From contig NZ_JAOOPY010000001.1 of the NCBI RefSeq assembly GCF_025486315.1, positions 523,211-587,210 on the forward strand: 64,000 nt of DNA, in the 5' to 3' direction. This document shows, one piece after another, positions 33,558-47,661 of the stretch. The position numbers and the translations under genes were made by a program. The stretch's first letter is position 1; the number at the start of each line of letters is the position of its first letter. The notes under the pieces are model-generated. The model was given only the letters and a program-made list of their open reading frames with translations, was not told the DNA's origin and made no database searches. This stretch comes from Variovorax sp. N23 (GTDB taxonomy: Bacteria; Pseudomonadota; Gammaproteobacteria; Burkholderiales; Burkholderiaceae_C).

Positions 33558-34491
33558 ACGACACGACCCAGGTCGCACCGGCTATCGTGGCCGAGGGGCC
33601 GGTGGCGAAGCTGCCGCCGCCCGAGACGCCGTGGCAGCGCTTCCGCCGCGAGTTCATGGCCAACAAGCTGGCGATGTTCGGCCTGGTGCTGCTCGCGCTG
33701 GCGGTGTTCGTCGCGGTGTTCGCGCCGTGGATCTCGCCGCAGAACCCCTACGACATCGGCAAGCTCGACATCTTCGATTCCAAGCTGCCGCCGGGCAGCC
33801 AGGATGCGGCCGGCACCATGACCTACTGGCTGGGCACCGACGGCCAGGCGCGGGACCTGCTCTCGGCCATCTTCTACGGCCTGCGCACCAGCCTGATGGT
33901 GGGCGGCATCTCGGTGGCGGCAGCGCTCGCCATCGGCAGCGTGGTCGGCTTGGCGGCGGCCTACTTCGGTGGCTGGATCGATGCGCTGCTGATGCGCATC
34001 GTCGACATCCAGCTGTCGTTCCCGGCCATCCTCGTCGCGCTGATCCTGCTGGCCATTCTCGGCAAGGGCGTCGACAAGGTGATCATCGCGCTCATCATCG
34101 TGCAGTGGGCCTACTTCGCGCGGGCCGCGCGCGGTGCCGCGCTGGTCGAGCGCGCCAAGGAATACGTCGAGGCCGCGCAGTGCATGTCGCTCGGCTGGCC
34201 GCGCGTGCTGCTGCGCCACATGCTGCCCAACTGCATGCCGCCGTTGATCGTGATCGCGACCATCGACCTGGCGCATGCCATCGCGCTCGAATCGACGCTG
34301 TCCTTTCTCGGTGTCGGCGTGCCGGTGACCGAGCCCTCGCTCGGCATGCTCATCGCCAATGGCTTCGAATTTCTGCTCTCGGGCAATTATTGGATCTCGT
34401 TCTTCCCGGGCATCGCGCTGGCGCTGTCGATCGTGGGTATCAACCTGGTGGGCGACCACCTGCGCGACATCCTCAACCCGCACAACGCCAA

Positions 34492-34495
<4 letters not shown>
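33554..34495 (+). CDS. Peptide-type ABC transporter permease (DppC-like)
   Basis: 313 residues from MNDTTQVAPAIVAEG, chosen at the ATGA overlap. It has the DppC features: the cytoplasmic leader ETPWQRFRREFMANKLAMFGL, a periplasmic DIFDSKLPPGSQDAAGTM-TYWLGTDGQARD loop and the EAA region (AAQCMSLGWPRVLLRHMLPN). It has six membrane segments. It partners with the DppB-like protein. The ATP-binding gene starts inside its stop codon (ATGA at 34492-34495). Confidence 0.94.
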
Positions 34496-35481
<986 letters not shown>

Positions 35482-35487
35482 ACGCGC

Positions 35488-36527
<1,040 letters not shown>

Positions 36528-36531
<4 letters not shown>

Positions 36532-37421
36532 CCGCTTTGAAACCCGTTCTCCCCAGCGTCCCCACGCCGTTCCCGCCCTTCACGCTGCGCTTGCCCGAGG
36601 GCGATCCGCTGCCGCTCATCTGCGACTCGCCGCACAGCGGCGTGAAGTACCCCGACGACTTCGGCTACGCCGTGCCCTTCGACCTGCTGCGTGCCGGCGA
36701 AGACACCGACGTGCATGTGCTGTGGCAGGCGCTGCCGTCCGTCGGCGCCACACTGTTGGCGGCCGAATTCCCGCGCGCCTACATCGACCCGAACCGCGAC
36801 ATCGAGGACATCGACGCGGGCATGCTCGCCGAACCGTGGCCCACGCCGCTCAGCCCCAGCGAGAAGACGCGCCTGGGCATCGGCCTGATCTGGCGCGACG
36901 CGAAGAAGAACGGTAACGGCGCCATCTACGACCGCAAGTTGCCGGTGGCCGAGATCCAGAACCGCATCGCGACCTACCACGCGCCGTACCACGCGGCCAT
37001 GCGTGAGCACATCGAGGCCGCCTATGCGCGCTTCGGCGCCGTGTGGCACCTGAACCTGCACTCGATGCCCGCCGACTCCTACGAGGGCCTGCAGATCCAG
37101 AGCGACCATCCGCTCGCCGACTTCGTGCTGGGCGACCGCGACGGCACCACCGCCGCGCCCGAGTTCACCGCGATGGTCGCCGAGGCGCTCAGGAGGCGCG
37201 GCTTCAACGTCGCGATCAACGACCCCTTCAAGGGCGTCGCGCTGATCGCCCGCCTGGGCCGGCCGGCCGAGCGCCGCCACAGCCTGCAGATCGAGGTGCA
37301 CCGCGGCCTCTACATGAACGAAATCACCCGCGAGCGCAGCAAAGATTTCAATGCGCTGCAAGATGCGCTCAAGGGCGTCTCCCAAGACATCGCAACCTAC
37401 GTGAAGGACCAAGTGAAATGA
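36528..37421 (+). CDS. N-formylglutamate amidohydrolase-family protein
   Basis: 297 residues from MTALKPVLPSVPTPF (ATGA overlap with the ATPase gene). The FGase fold is indicated by PLICDSPHSGVKYPDDF, FPRAYIDPNRDIEDID, HLNLHSMPADS and LQIEVHRGLYM. Family enzymes release formate from N-formylglutamate in histidine breakdown. No hut genes are nearby. Placed within a peptide-importer operon, it more likely acts on an imported N-formyl or N-acyl amino acid. Both its neighbours overlap it by four bases, so the whole operon is translationally coupled. Confidence 0.9.
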
Positions 37422-38623
37422 CCGTCATCGCCGACATCGAAGACAAGCACGCGGAGTTCACCGCGCTGCGCCGCGACATCCATGCGCACCCCGAACTCGC
37501 GTTCAAGGAAACACGCACCTCCGACCTCGTGGCCGAGCGCCTCGCGGCGTGGGGCATCGAGGTGCATCGGGGCCTGGGCACCACCGGCGTGGTCGGCGTG
37601 CTGCACGGCACCCGCGGCCCCGGCGAGCGCGCCGTCGGCTTGCGCGCCGACATGGACGCACTGCCCATGCCCGAGCACAACCGCTTCCTGCACGCCTCAA
37701 AGAACCCCGGCCGCATGCACGGCTGCGGCCACGACGGCCACACCGCGATGCTGCTGGGCGCCGCGCACTACCTGTCCACGCACCGCGACTTCGAAGGCAC
37801 CGTCAACTTCATCTTCCAGCCCGCGGAAGAGGGCGGCAACGCCGGCGCCAAGGCCATGATGGACGACGGCCTGTTCGACAGATTCCCGTGTGAAGAGATC
37901 TACGGCATCCACAACATGCCGGGCTTCGAGGCCGGCCACTTCGCCTTCCGCAAGGGACCGACGATGGCCTCGAGCAACCGCTTCGACATCATCGTGCGCG
38001 GCACCGGCGGCCACGCGGCGCAGCCGCACAAGGCGGTCGACACCATCGTCATCGCCGCGCAGATGGTCGGCGCGCTGCAGACGCTGATCTCGCGCCACAA
38101 GAACCCGATCGACGTCGCGGTCGTCAGCGTCACGCAGATCCACGCCGGCGACGCCTACAACGTGCTGCCCGGCGAAGCCGTGATCAAGGGCACGGTGCGC
38201 ACCTTCAGCACCGAGGTGCTGGACGACATCGAGGCCAACATGCGCCGCATCGCCGAGATGCTGCCGCAGGCGCACGGCGGCACCGGCGAGCTGAAGTTCC
38301 ACCGCGCCTACCCGCCGCTGGTCAACTGGGACGCGCAGACCGACTTCGCCATGCAGGTCGCCAAGGACACCTTCGGCGCCGACAAGGTCGACGGCAACAC
38401 GCCGCAGCACGGCGGCGCCGAGGACTTCTCGTTCTACCTGCAGAAGGTGCCGGGGTGCTACCTGTTCGTGGGCAACGGCGGCGGTGGCCACCGTGAAGAG
38501 ACCTACCACGGCATGGGCCCGTGCGAGCTGCACAACCCGAACTACGACTTCAACGACGCGCTGCTGCCGGTGGGCTCGACCTACTGGGTGCGGCTGGTCG
38601 AGGCGTTCTTCGCGCGCGAGTGA
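37418..38623 (+). CDS. M20 amidohydrolase (hippurate-hydrolase-like)
   Basis: 401 residues from MTVIADIEDKHAEFTALRRDIHAHPELAF. The metal and catalytic motifs are GLRADMDALPM, MHGCGHDGHTAML, QPAEEGGNAGA and the domain-closing GTGGHAAQPHKAVD; the late histidine is in TPQHGGAEDFSFY. Such enzymes cleave N-acyl amino acids (hippurate, N-acetyl amino acids, indole-acetyl conjugates). It ends the importer operon, overlapping the upstream gene by four bases, so its substrate is probably supplied by the transporter. The exact acyl group is unknown. Confidence 0.93.
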   Translation: MTVIADIEDKHAEFTALRRDIHAHPELAFKETRTSDLVAERLAAWGIEVHRGLGTTGVVGVLHGTRGPGERAVGLRADMDALPMPEHNRFLHASKNPGRMHGCGHDGHTAMLLGAAHYLSTHRDFEGTVNFIFQPAEEGGNAGAKAMMDDGLFDRFPCEEIYGIHNMPGFEAGHFAFRKGPTMASSNRFDIIVRGTGGHAAQPHKAVDTIVIAAQMVGALQTLISRHKNPIDVAVVSVTQIHAGDAYNVLPGEAVIKGTVRTFSTEVLDDIEANMRRIAEMLPQAHGGTGELKFHRAYPPLVNWDAQTDFAMQVAKDTFGADKVDGNTPQHGGAEDFSFYLQKVPGCYLFVGNGGGGHREETYHGMGPCELHNPNYDFNDALLPVGSTYWVRLVEAFFARE

Positions 38624-38713
38624 GTGCGGGGCCGGCGGGCCGCGGCCCCTGCAGGCGGTGCCTGCGCGCGCTCGGCTGCCGGATGGCCCCCGCTTCCCTT
38701 CAGCGCCGCTGCC

Positions 38714-38727
38714 TTGATATGTATCAA
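38714..38727 (+). promoter_or_regulatory. Perfect FNR/ANR box upstream of copper-related genes
   Basis: TTGATATGTATCAA is an exact TTGAT-N4-ATCAA box, within the larger perfect inverted repeat CCTTGATA-TG-TATCAAGG (38712-38729). It is centred 77 bases before the lipoprotein ATG. At class II spacing the -10 would be CATCGT (38750-38755), which keeps the key A and T. Confidence 0.7.
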
Positions 38728-38797
38728 GGGCGAAGGCGGCTGCGGCGCGCATCGTGGTGTGTGCGAGTGCCGTCCCGGGTGCTCGAAAGGAAAAACC

Positions 38798-39253
38798 ATG
38801 AAGCTCATCGGTATCCTGGCCGCGTCCGCCGTGGTCGTGCTCGCCGGCTGTTCCTCCTTCCCCAACGCGGGGCGGAGCCAGGCGTACGAGGCGCATCATC
38901 CGGATGAAACCGCGCCGAAGGTCGATCCGGCCGCCTTCGAGCAGCAGATGGAGACGATGCGGGAGATGCATCGAAAGATGATGGCCGCCGCCACCCCCGC
39001 AGAGCGGGCGGCCCTGAGGAAGGACCACATGCAGGCCATGCAGGGCGGCATGGCGATGATGGGGCGGATGGGCGGCGGCCGGCCGATGATGGGCCGCGGT
39101 GGCGCAGGCATGCCGATGCAATGCAGCGGCACGCCCTCGGCCTGCGGTGGCCCGCCCACGCAGAAGGACATGGCGCAGCGCATGGACATGATGGAAATGA
39201 TGATGCAGATGATGCTGGACCGCGAGGCGGCGACGCCGCCTGCGGCCAGGTAG
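38798..39253 (+). CDS. Methionine-rich lipoprotein, putative copper-binding
   Basis: 151 residues from MKLIGILAASAVVVLAGCSS. The lipobox LAGC predicts a lipid-anchored periplasmic protein. The mature part has about 24 methionines in some 134 residues, in runs such as MGGGRPMMGRGGAGMPM and MDMMEMMMQMM, plus the HH and MHRKMM groups and two cysteines (QCSGTPSACGG). Met clusters of this sort bind Cu(I) in other periplasmic proteins. It is followed by a copper-type ATPase gene 24 bases later and preceded by an FNR box. I know no named family; copper binding is inferred from composition and context. Confidence 0.85.
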   Translation: MKLIGILAASAVVVLAGCSSFPNAGRSQAYEAHHPDETAPKVDPAAFEQQMETMREMHRKMMAAATPAERAALRKDHMQAMQGGMAMMGRMGGGRPMMGRGGAGMPMQCSGTPSACGGPPTQKDMAQRMDMMEMMMQMMLDREAATPPAAR

Positions 39254-39277
39254 CGGCATCTGCCGGGGCGCGCCGAA

Positions 39278-41494
<2,217 letters not shown>

Positions 41495-41516
41495 AGCCAG
41501 CCTGCACGCCAGCCAC

Positions 41517-41536
41517 CGGCCGCGGGCGTGCGGCCG
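41517..41536. terminator. Possible bidirectional terminator hairpin
   Basis: CGGCCGC (41517-41523) pairs with GCGGCCG (41530-41536) across a six-base loop, between the convergent ATPase and LysR genes. It is followed by TCTTC, so the U-tract is weak. Confidence 0.4.
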
Positions 41537-41539
41537 TCT

Positions 41540-42517
41540 TCAGCCGGCCTGCAGCAGCCCGATGGTCACGGCGCCGGGCACCGATTCGCGCATCGCTTCG
41601 ACGAAGCGCCGCAGCTTCGCCGGGTAGTGGCGCGCATACGGGTACACCAGGTGCATCGGCAGCGGGTTGGCGCGCCATTGCGGCGTCAGGTGCACCAGCC
41701 GTCCGGCCGCCAGGTCGTCGGCCACCGCCCAGGCCGACACCACGCTCACGCCCAGGCCCAACAACGTGGCGTTGCAGGTCGCGTACAGGCTGTCGGTGCT
41801 CAGGCGTGGGGTGATCGGCACGTTGTGCTGTTCGCCGCTCTGCACATGCGTCAACGTGATGTCGGTGCGGTAGAAGCTGCGCAGTGCCAGCCAGGGCAGC
41901 GCCGCGAGTTCCTTCGCATGCGACGGCGCCGGCCCGTCGCCGAGCACCGACGGCGCCGCCACCACGATGCGTGGCACCTCGGCCAGCGCGATGGCGACCA
42001 GTTGCGGGTCGGTCACTTCGCCGACATGGATCGCGCAGTCCACCGCGTCGGCGATGAAGTCGGGCGCGCGGTCGTGCAGCAGCCAGTCGACCGACACGCG
42101 GGGGTAGCGGCGCAGGTAATCGGCCAGCGGGCCGACCAGCACGTTCTGGCCGAAGGCGTGCGGCGCCACCACGCGCAGCGTGCCTTCGGGCTCCGCACCC
42201 GCGCCGCGCAGGTCGGACTCGAAGCTGTCCCAGGCGGCGATCAGTTCCTTGGCCCGCGCGAAGCAGCGCTCGCCGTCTTCCGTGAGCTTCATGGCGTGCG
42301 TCGAGCGGCTCAGGAGGCGCGTGCCCAGCGAGCGCTCGAGCGCCTGCAGGCGGCGGCTCACCGTGGGCTGTGTGGCGCCCAGCTGCGCCGCCGCGGCCGA
42401 CAGGCTGCCGGCCTCGACGATGCGCACGAAGGTCTGCATCAGCTGGATGCGGTCCCCGGCCGCGCTGGGCGGGAAGGCCGGAGACGGCGGCGTGGCGATG
42501 GGGGCGGTGGTGGGCAT
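41540..42517 (-). CDS. LysR-family transcriptional regulator (divergent to MFS gene)
   Basis: 325 residues from MPTTAPIATPPSPAFPPSAAGDRIQLM. The HTH (about 28-85, GSLSAAAAQLGATQPTVSRRLQALE) and the two-lobed effector domain (about 105-320) are complete. The 20-residue Pro/Ala-rich leader makes the true start uncertain; an ATG at 42550 would add 11 more residues. The VSVDWLLHDRAPDFIADAVDCAIHVG region is typical of the CrgA-like branch. It probably controls the divergent MFS gene 114 bases away. Confidence 0.92.
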   Translation of the reverse strand: MPTTAPIATPPSPAFPPSAAGDRIQLMQTFVRIVEAGSLSAAAAQLGATQPTVSRRLQALERSLGTRLLSRSTHAMKLTEDGERCFARAKELIAAWDSFESDLRGAGAEPEGTLRVVAPHAFGQNVLVGPLADYLRRYPRVSVDWLLHDRAPDFIADAVDCAIHVGEVTDPQLVAIALAEVPRIVVAAPSVLGDGPAPSHAKELAALPWLALRSFYRTDITLTHVQSGEQHNVPITPRLSTDSLYATCNATLLGLGVSVVSAWAVADDLAAGRLVHLTPQWRANPLPMHLVYPYARHYPAKLRRFVEAMRESVPGAVTIGLLQAG

Positions 42518-42631
42518 CGGATCTTTCGTATGCGCTGAACGTATAAGCATTTTGCGCCGGCAACCCCTACCGCGCGAACTGCTTCTTGAGCACACTCCGA
42601 TCCAGTCTTTCGCAATCAAGGGTTTACCAGC

Positions 42632-43861
42632 ATGTCTCCCATTCACGCTACGCATACGTCCGCCGCCCCTCCGGCGGCGGCCCCCGCGCTGCCCGCCTCG
42701 CTCGTCCTGCTGCTCGCCACCGGCGCCGGCCTGGCGGTGGCGGCGCTCTACTACTCGCAGCCGATGCTCGGCGTGCTGGGCGCCGACATCGGCGCCTCGG
42801 CCCGCGCCGTCGGCTTCGTGCCGACGCTCACGCAACTGGGCTATGCGCTGGGCATCCTGCTGCTCGCGCCGCTGGGCGACCGCTACGACCGCCGCCGCAT
42901 CATCCTGATGAAGGCCGCGGTGCTCTGCGTCGCGCTGCTGCTGGCGGGTGCCGCACCGTCGATTGCGGTGCTGCTGGTCGCCAGCCTGGTGATCGGCCTG
43001 TCGGCCACGCTGGCCCAGGACATCGTGCCGGCCGCCGCCACGCTGGCGCCGGAGGCGAGCCGCGGCAAGATCGTCGGCACGGTCATGACCGGGCTGCTGC
43101 TGGGCATCCTGCTGTCGCGGGTGGTCAGCGGCTTCGTCGCCGAACACTTCGGCTGGCGCACGATGTTCATCGCCGCGGCGCTGAGCATTGCGTTGATCGG
43201 CGGCGCCGCCTGGCGCGGCCTGCCGCGCTTCCGGCCGACCACGCAGCTGAGCTACGGCGCGCTGATGGGCTCGCTGGTCAAGCTGTGGAAGCGCCACGGC
43301 GCCCTGCGCCGCGCCACCTTCGCGCAGGCGCTGCTGTCGATCGGCTTCAGCGCCTTCTGGTCGACGCTGGCCGTCATGCTGCACGGCGAGCCCTTCCACC
43401 TGGGCAGCGCGGCCGCCGGCGCCTTCGGCCTGGCCGGTGCGGCCGGTGCGCTGGCGGCACCGATCGCCGGACGCATCGCCGACAAGCGCGGCCCCGAACT
43501 GGTGACGCGCCTCGGAGCCTCGCTGGTGCTGGCGTCCTTCGCGGTGATGGCGCTCGCGCCGTGGATGCAGCCGCATGCGCAGCTCGGCCTGCTGGTGGTC
43601 GGCGCCATCGGCTTCGACCTCGGCATCCAGGCCACGCTCATCGCGCACCAGACCATCGTGTACAGCATCGAGCCGGCCGCGCGCAGCCGCCTCAACGCGG
43701 TGTTGTTCGTCGGCATGTTCCTGGGCATGGCGCTCGGCTCGGCGCTCGGCGCGCTGATGCTGGCGCAGTGGGGCTGGATGGCGGTGGTCGGCCTGGCTGC
43801 GGCATCGGCGGCCGGTGCGCTCGCCGTGCGCCTCTGGCCGGGGGCAGCGAAGGCGCACTGA
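42632..43861 (+). CDS. MFS transporter
   Basis: 409 residues with about 12 hydrophobic helices. The motif GDRYDRRRIILMK between helices 2 and 3 is the classical MFS loop, and YYSQPMLGVLGADIG resembles the group of small-molecule exporters. It diverges from the LysR gene, the usual arrangement for a regulated efflux pump. The substrate is unknown. The stop is 12 bases from the convergent M23 peptidase gene. Confidence 0.9.
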   Translation: MSPIHATHTSAAPPAAAPALPASLVLLLATGAGLAVAALYYSQPMLGVLGADIGASARAVGFVPTLTQLGYALGILLLAPLGDRYDRRRIILMKAAVLCVALLLAGAAPSIAVLLVASLVIGLSATLAQDIVPAAATLAPEASRGKIVGTVMTGLLLGILLSRVVSGFVAEHFGWRTMFIAAALSIALIGGAAWRGLPRFRPTTQLSYGALMGSLVKLWKRHGALRRATFAQALLSIGFSAFWSTLAVMLHGEPFHLGSAAAGAFGLAGAAGALAAPIAGRIADKRGPELVTRLGASLVLASFAVMALAPWMQPHAQLGLLVVGAIGFDLGIQATLIAHQTIVYSIEPAARSRLNAVLFVGMFLGMALGSALGALMLAQWGWMAVVGLAAASAAGALAVRLWPGAAKAH

Positions 43862-43873
43862 GCCGGGCGCACC

Positions 43874-44755
43874 TCAGACGATGAACAGCGCCGGGTCCAC
43901 CATCGTGCGGTTGAGCATCACGCCCCAGTGCAGGTGCGGCCCGGTCACGCGGCCGGTGGCGCCCACGGCGCAGAAGCGGTCGCCGGTCTGCAGCGCGTCG
44001 CCCACCTTCACGTCGATCGCGCTCAGGTGGCAGTACATGCTGAGCAGGCCGCGGCCGTGGTCGAGCCACACTGTGCCGCCGTTGAAGAAGTAGTCGCCGG
44101 TGTCGATCACGCGGGCCGGCAGCGGCGCCCGCACCGGCGTGCCGGTGCCCGCGGCGATGTCCATGCCGCTGTGCGGATTGCGCGACTGGCCGTTGAACAC
44201 GCGGCGCAGGCCGAAGGAGCTGGAGCGTCGGCCGGGCACCGGCACCGCCATCTGCAGGTCGGCCGGCAGCGCCTCGGTGAAGGCGGCCATCACGCGGGCC
44301 TGGTGGTCGCGTTCGCGCTCGTAGCGCGCCTGGTCGGCGGCCGACAGGTCGACCGTGCCGGGCGCCACCTTCAGGCGCTGCTCGCTGTAGCGCTTGGGGG
44401 CGATGCCGTAGGCGACGGACCTTTCGGCGCCGCCGTCGGTGCGCACCACGATGCGCGCGCTGCCCACCGCTGCCGCCAGCGGAATGCCGACCAGCGCGGT
44501 CCATTCGATCGGGTCGCCGGTGACCAGCAGCGGCACGTCGGCGTCGGTGTGCGCCGTCGGGCGCACGGCCGCGGGGCCGAGCGACAGCCGCGCCACCCCG
44601 CCCGGCACGGCAGAGGCCTGCGGCCAGGGTCCGGCTGCGGCTGTCGATGGCGCCGCGAGCGCGGGCAGGGTCGGCAGCAGCAGGGTGCCGAGCGTGCCGA
44701 GGAGGGCGGTGCGTCGCGTGGTGGCGTGCGAAAGGCAAGGGTCGAATGAAGGCAT
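43874..44755 (-). CDS. M23-family metallopeptidase, exported
   Basis: 293 residues from MPSFDPCLSHATTRRTALLG. The leader TTRRTALLGTLGTLLLPTLPALA looks like a twin-arginine or Sec signal. The zinc site of LytM/lysostaphin-like enzymes is complete: SRNPHSGMDIA (His, Asp), YCHLS and GPHLHWG. It would cut peptidoglycan cross-links or act as a cell-separation factor. TAGACT lies six bases before the ATG without a ribosome-binding site, suggesting a leaderless message. Confidence 0.92.
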   Translation of the reverse strand: MPSFDPCLSHATTRRTALLGTLGTLLLPTLPALAAPSTAAAGPWPQASAVPGGVARLSLGPAAVRPTAHTDADVPLLVTGDPIEWTALVGIPLAAAVGSARIVVRTDGGAERSVAYGIAPKRYSEQRLKVAPGTVDLSAADQARYERERDHQARVMAAFTEALPADLQMAVPVPGRRSSSFGLRRVFNGQSRNPHSGMDIAAGTGTPVRAPLPARVIDTGDYFFNGGTVWLDHGRGLLSMYCHLSAIDVKVGDALQTGDRFCAVGATGRVTGPHLHWGVMLNRTMVDPALFIV

Positions 44756-44866
44756 CGGGCAAGTCTAGCGAGCGGCCGCGCCTGCAGACATCCGGCATCG
44801 GCGAGACAATCCACGGCCCGGCCGATCGGCGGTCGGGCCGCGTCTGTCCGAATCCGTTCTCGCTTC

Positions 44867-46108
44867 ATGCCCTCCGCGCCCGCCACGTCCGAACCATCGT
44901 CCGCCGTCGAGTTCTCCCTCCGACGCATCGCGCTTCCCGCCTTCGGGCCTTCTCTGCTCTTCGGGGTGGGCGAAGGCGCCATCCTCCCCATCGTTCCGCT
45001 GATGGCGCGAGACCTCGGCGCTTCGGTGCCGATGGCGGCGCTGACGGTAGCGCTGATCAGCATCGGCTCGCTGCTCAACAACATTCCGGCATCGTTGATC
45101 ACGATGCGTTGGGGCGAGCGCTGGTCCATCGTGGCGGCCGGCCTCTGGAGCGCGCTCGGCATGGCCCTCTGCGTGCTGACGACGCACCTGGGCCTGTTCG
45201 CTGCGGGCTGCTTCATGGTGGGCATGTCGCAAGCGGTCTACAACCTGGCACGGCAGAGCTACCTGACCGATGCCGTGCCCGTGGTGTACCGAGCGAGAGC
45301 GCTGTCGACACTGGGCGGGGTGATGCGGATCGGCATGTTCATCGGCCCCTTTCTCGCTGCGGCGGCCGTCCACTACTTCGGGCTGTCGGCGGCCTTCGTG
45401 GTAGGCATCGTGGGCGTGACCTGCGCGGCCGCCATCGGCGCGCGCATTCCCGATCTGGAAATCTCGCCGCTGCCCGCCGGCCATGCCGCGCCGGCCGCCG
45501 TCACGATGGGATCGACCCTGCGGGACCACCGACGCGTCTTTCTCACGGTGGGCGTGGGCGTGCTGCTGGTCAGTGCCGTGCGGGCCTCGCGTCAGGCCGT
45601 CATCCCGCTGTGGGCGGAACACCTGGCACTGGCGCCCGCGGTCGCGTCGCTGATTTACGGCCTGTCGGGTGGCATCGACATGCTCGTGTTCTACCCGGCG
45701 GGCAAGGTGATGGACATCAAAGGGCGGCGCTGGGTCGCGGTGCCGTCGATGCTCATGATGGGCGCGGCGATGTTGCTGATGCCGTTCACCACGGGTGTTG
45801 TTACGCTGTTGCTCGTCGCGCTGGCCATCGGCTTCGGCAACGGCATCGGTTCGGGGATGATCATGACGCTCGGTGCCGACCATTCGCCGCGCCATGGCCG
45901 GGCGCACTTCCTGGGCGTGTGGCGGCTGATGTCGGACATCGGGGCCTCGTCCGGCCCGGTGTTGTTGTCGTTCCTGGCAGGGACCGTGTCGCTGGCGGCG
46001 GGCATTGCGTTGACCGGGCTGCTCGCACTCGTCGCGGCGGGCGTGCTGGCCCAGTGGATTCCTCGAGCTGCGACTGCACGCGCCGCGGTCGGCAAGAAGA
46101 ATCCGTAG
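44867..46108 (+). CDS. MFS transporter
   Basis: 413 residues with 12 predicted helices. The N-terminal stretch LPAFGPSLLFGVGEGAILPIVPLMARDLGAS and RWGERWSIVAAGLWSALGM are typical. LMDIKGRRW-like signature (GKVMDIKGRRWVAVP) marks the second half repeat. It starts 111 bases from the divergent M23 peptidase gene and is convergent with the RsuA-type gene. Neither substrate nor direction can be assigned from the sequence. Confidence 0.88.
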   Translation: MPSAPATSEPSSAVEFSLRRIALPAFGPSLLFGVGEGAILPIVPLMARDLGASVPMAALTVALISIGSLLNNIPASLITMRWGERWSIVAAGLWSALGMALCVLTTHLGLFAAGCFMVGMSQAVYNLARQSYLTDAVPVVYRARALSTLGGVMRIGMFIGPFLAAAAVHYFGLSAAFVVGIVGVTCAAAIGARIPDLEISPLPAGHAAPAAVTMGSTLRDHRRVFLTVGVGVLLVSAVRASRQAVIPLWAEHLALAPAVASLIYGLSGGIDMLVFYPAGKVMDIKGRRWVAVPSMLMMGAAMLLMPFTTGVVTLLLVALAIGFGNGIGSGMIMTLGADHSPRHGRAHFLGVWRLMSDIGASSGPVLLSFLAGTVSLAAGIALTGLLALVAAGVLAQWIPRAATARAAVGKKNP

Positions 46109-46115
46109 CGCCGCG

Positions 46116-46664
46116 TCAACCGGCCCATGCGCCCGGCGCCAGCCCGTCCAGGGTGTAAGGCCCGATGGCCGCGCGGATCAGCCGCAGCGTCGGGTGCCCG
46201 ACGGCCGCCGTCATGCGGCGCACCTGGCGGTTGCGACCCTCCTTGATGGCGAGCTCGATCCAGGTGGTGGGGATGGCCTGCCGCACACGGATCGGCGGGG
46301 TCCGCGCCCACACGTCCGGCGGCGGGTCGAGCCGGTGCGCGCGGGCCGGGCGCGTCGGGCCGTCGTTGAGGGTCACGCCATCGCGCAGCGCGGCCAGCGC
46401 CGCGTCGTCGGGCACGCCCTCGACCTGCACCCAGTACACCTTCTCCATCTTGAAGCGCGGATCGGCGATGCGTGCCTGCAGCTTGCCGTCGTCGGTCAGC
46501 AGCAGCAGGCCTTCGCTGTCGGCGTCGAGCCGGCCGGCCACGTACACGCCCGGCAGGTCGATGAAGTCCTTGAGGCCCTGCCAGCGGCCCTCGGGCGTGA
46601 ACTGGCTCAGCACGCCGTAGGGCTTGTTGAAGCGGAGGAGGCGCGGAGGGGCGGAAGACACCAT
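46116..46664 (-). CDS. RsuA/RluE-family pseudouridine synthase
   Basis: 182 residues from [22 protein letters not shown]. The catalytic motif [13 protein letters not shown] and the [19 protein letters not shown] signature define the RsuA/RluB/RluE/RluF family. There is no N-terminal S4 domain, as in RluE, which modifies U2457 of 23S rRNA in E. coli. A RluE-like role is likely but not certain. TATCCT lies nine bases before the ATG. Confidence 0.9.
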   Translation of the reverse strand: MVSSAPPRLLRFNKPYGVLSQFTPEGRWQGLKDFIDLPGVYVAGRLDADSEGLLLLTDDGKLQARIADPRFKMEKVYWVQVEGVPDDAALAALRDGVTLNDGPTRPARAHRLDPPPDVWARTPPIRVRQAIPTTWIELAIKEGRNRQVRRMTAAVGHPTLRLIRAAIGPYTLDGLAPGAWAG

Positions 46665-46713
46665 GGGGCGCTGAGGATAGCGCCCCGCTCTCAGCTGCAG
46701 GCCCGAGCCGCCC

Positions 46714-47592
46714 TCAGCCCTGGCGCGGCGGCGCCACGCGCGCCAGCCACGCCAGCAGCACCGCCACCACCTCGTCGCGGTTGGTCTCGTTCAGCGCCTC
46801 GTGGCGCGCGCCGCCGAAGGCGTGGCACGACACGTCCCGCAGGCCGGCGTCGCGGTAGCGCTGCACCAGCGGGTAGAACCACTCGCCCTTGTTGCTCACC
46901 GGGTCTTCGTCGCCGATGAACAGGTACAGCGGCAGGTCGGGCCGGATGCGCGACCGCATCGCGGCGGGCGTGAGCGCTGCCGCGTTCGCGAACATCGATG
47001 CCCAGCTCTCCGGCGTGACCGTGAAGCCGCACAGCGGGTCGGCGATGTAGGCGTCGACCTGGGCCGGGTCGCGGCTGAGCCAGTCGAAGGGGGTGCGCAC
47101 GTCGGGCAGCGCGGCGTTCATGTCTTCCAGCCGGAAGCCGGTCTGCACGGCCGCGCCCAGCATGTCGATGGCGGTGGTGCCCGACATCGCGGCACCGGCC
47201 AGCAGCGCGCTGTGCTGGACCAGATAGTGCTGCGCCGCGAAGGAGCCCATGCTGTGGCCCAGCAGGACCAGCGGCAGCCCCGGATGCGCGGCACGCGCAT
47301 GCCGGCTCAGCAGCGCCATGTCATCGACCAGCCCGGCGAAGCCGCGCGGGCCGAAGTCGCCCAGCTCGCCATGTGCCGCCGCATGCGGGCCGTGGCCGCG
47401 GTGCTCGTTCGCATAGACCACGTAGCCCGCGCGCGTGAGCGCCTCCGCCAACGGCCGGTAGCGCAACGAATGCTCGCCCATGCCATGCGCGATCTGCACG
47501 ATGGCATGCGGCTCGCCGCCTTGCCAGCGGTGCGCCTCGATGGCGTGGCCATCGTCGGCGGTGAGGGTGAAATCGGTCTCTGTGTGCGGCAT
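46714..47592 (-). CDS. Monoacylglycerol-lipase-like alpha/beta hydrolase
   Basis: 292 residues from [23 protein letters not shown], preceded by TGGAGA. The oxyanion region is [13 protein letters not shown], the nucleophile elbow [14 protein letters not shown], the acid in [12 protein letters not shown] and the His in [10 protein letters not shown]. The Hydrolase_4 pattern ([14 protein letters not shown]) matches lysophospholipase/monoglyceride lipase. No signal peptide is seen. It follows the nuclease gene by about 70 bases on the same strand. Confidence 0.92.
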   Translation of the reverse strand: MPHTETDFTLTADDGHAIEAHRWQGGEPHAIVQIAHGMGEHSLRYRPLAEALTRAGYVVYANEHRGHGPHAAAHGELGDFGPRGFAGLVDDMALLSRHARAAHPGLPLVLLGHSMGSFAAQHYLVQHSALLAGAAMSGTTAIDMLGAAVQTGFRLEDMNAALPDVRTPFDWLSRDPAQVDAYIADPLCGFTVTPESWASMFANAAALTPAAMRSRIRPDLPLYLFIGDEDPVSNKGEWFYPLVQRYRDAGLRDVSCHAFGGARHEALNETNRDEVVAVLLAWLARVAPPRQG

Positions 47593-47661
47593 GTGTGTCT
47601 CCAGAAGAATGATCTTCATCGTAAAGGAGCCCATGCGGCACCGATGTGGCGGCGGCCTGCG

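Noticed and set aside
42518..42631. Two TCTTTCG direct repeats in the LysR-MFS gap as a possible LysR site
   Set aside because: They are about 80 bases apart and lack the T-N11-A symmetry, so a specific operator cannot be supported.
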